From contig NZ_WBOM01000005.1 in NCBI RefSeq assembly GCF_008973755.1, positions 1 to 64,000 of the forward strand: DNA of 64,000 nucleotides, in the 5' to 3' direction. A program made the translations under genes and the position numbers. The notes under the pieces are model-generated. The model had not been told where the DNA came from, did no database searches, and saw only the letters and a list, made by a program, of their open reading frames with translations. The DNA is from Nitrincola alkalilacustris. Its GTDB lineage: Bacteria > Pseudomonadota > Gammaproteobacteria > Pseudomonadales > Balneatricaceae. Shown here piece after piece: positions 63,916 to 64,000 of the stretch. Each line of letters starts with the position of its first letter. The stretch's first letter is position 1.

Positions 63916-64000
63916 CTAAATAATACCAGCCTGGCGCAGCTTATCGCGTGTCGCCTGATCGATGCCAAGCTCATCCAGCACCTCATCGGTATGCTGGCCG
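63916..64000 (-). CDS. CaiB/BaiF-type CoA-transferase (C-terminal fragment)
   Basis: Only the last 28 codons lie in the window: GQHTDEVLDELGIDQATRDKLRQAGII then TAG. GQHTDEVLxELG is the characteristic C-terminal motif of family III CoA-transferases. The stop overlaps the ribosome-binding site of mvaB, so they form an operon. A role in making or recycling a CoA ester near HMG-CoA is inferred. The gene continues outside the window. Confidence 0.8.
   Translation of the reverse strand, partial: GQHTDEVLDELGIDQATRDKLRQAGII

Overview
The window reads as the chromosome of a marine-type gammaproteobacterium, most like an Oceanospirillaceae or Pseudomonas relative. The evidence is gene order: motY beside argG and rnt, and thrS-infC-rpmI-rplT-pheS-pheT-ihfA-merR followed by tRNA-Pro. 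It also carries polB and several TRAP and tripartite carboxylate transporters. Genus-level placement is inference. Nearly everything is coding, with short spacers and many hairpins close to stop codons.

Layout. 1-2.0 kb: an IS1182-type transposase next to the remnant of a solute-binding protein gene. 2.0-6.9 kb: rnt, motY, argG and a response-regulator/TPR protein. 6.9-13.2 kb: a compact six-gene mevalonate operon (HMG-CoA reductase, type II IPP isomerase, HMG-CoA synthase, two GHMP kinases, diphosphomevalonate decarboxylase). It encodes the route from acetoacetyl-CoA to IPP/DMAPP, which is unusual because most gammaproteobacteria use the MEP pathway. polB and a membrane-anchored retropepsin-like protease follow on the same strand. 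16-21.7 kb: a LysR/GST divergent pair, a structured intergenic element, and lutABC with its GntR-family regulator and a palindromic operator.

21.8-28.1 kb: a tctCBA tripartite carboxylate transporter with a convergent CitA/CitB-type two-component system, then a Crp-like regulator. 28.3-36.1 kb: the translation-factor cluster with three attenuator-like terminators and an infC that appears to start at ATC. 36.1-43.3 kb: an FKBP isomerase, a small secreted protein, a LemA/DUF3137/DUF3592 trio, a DadA-like oxidoreductase, a small membrane protein and a secreted trypsin-like protease with duplicated C-terminal repeats. 43.4-48.0 kb: a TetR-type regulator divergent from an orphan lipoamide dehydrogenase, and a GAF-PAS-GGDEF-EAL protein.

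48.0-52.9 kb: a gluconate operon (TRAP transporter dctQMP-type, gluconokinase, LacI-family repressor). Its promoter lies between two near-identical operators whose centres are 100 bp apart. 52.9-61.4 kb: a same-strand group of CocE/NonD hydrolase, an unusual HTH regulator, a Tat-exported family 5 binding protein and Dpp/Opp-type permease and ATPase genes, probably for uptake and cleavage of a peptide-like compound. 61.6-64.0 kb: a thioredoxin-DsbD-like fusion, HMG-CoA lyase, and the tail of a CaiB/BaiF-type CoA-transferase.

The best candidates for novelty are the mevalonate operon and the identity of its two kinases, the CocE-regulator-ABC cluster, and the structured element at 16212-16307. 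No CRISPR array, prophage or defence island was seen.
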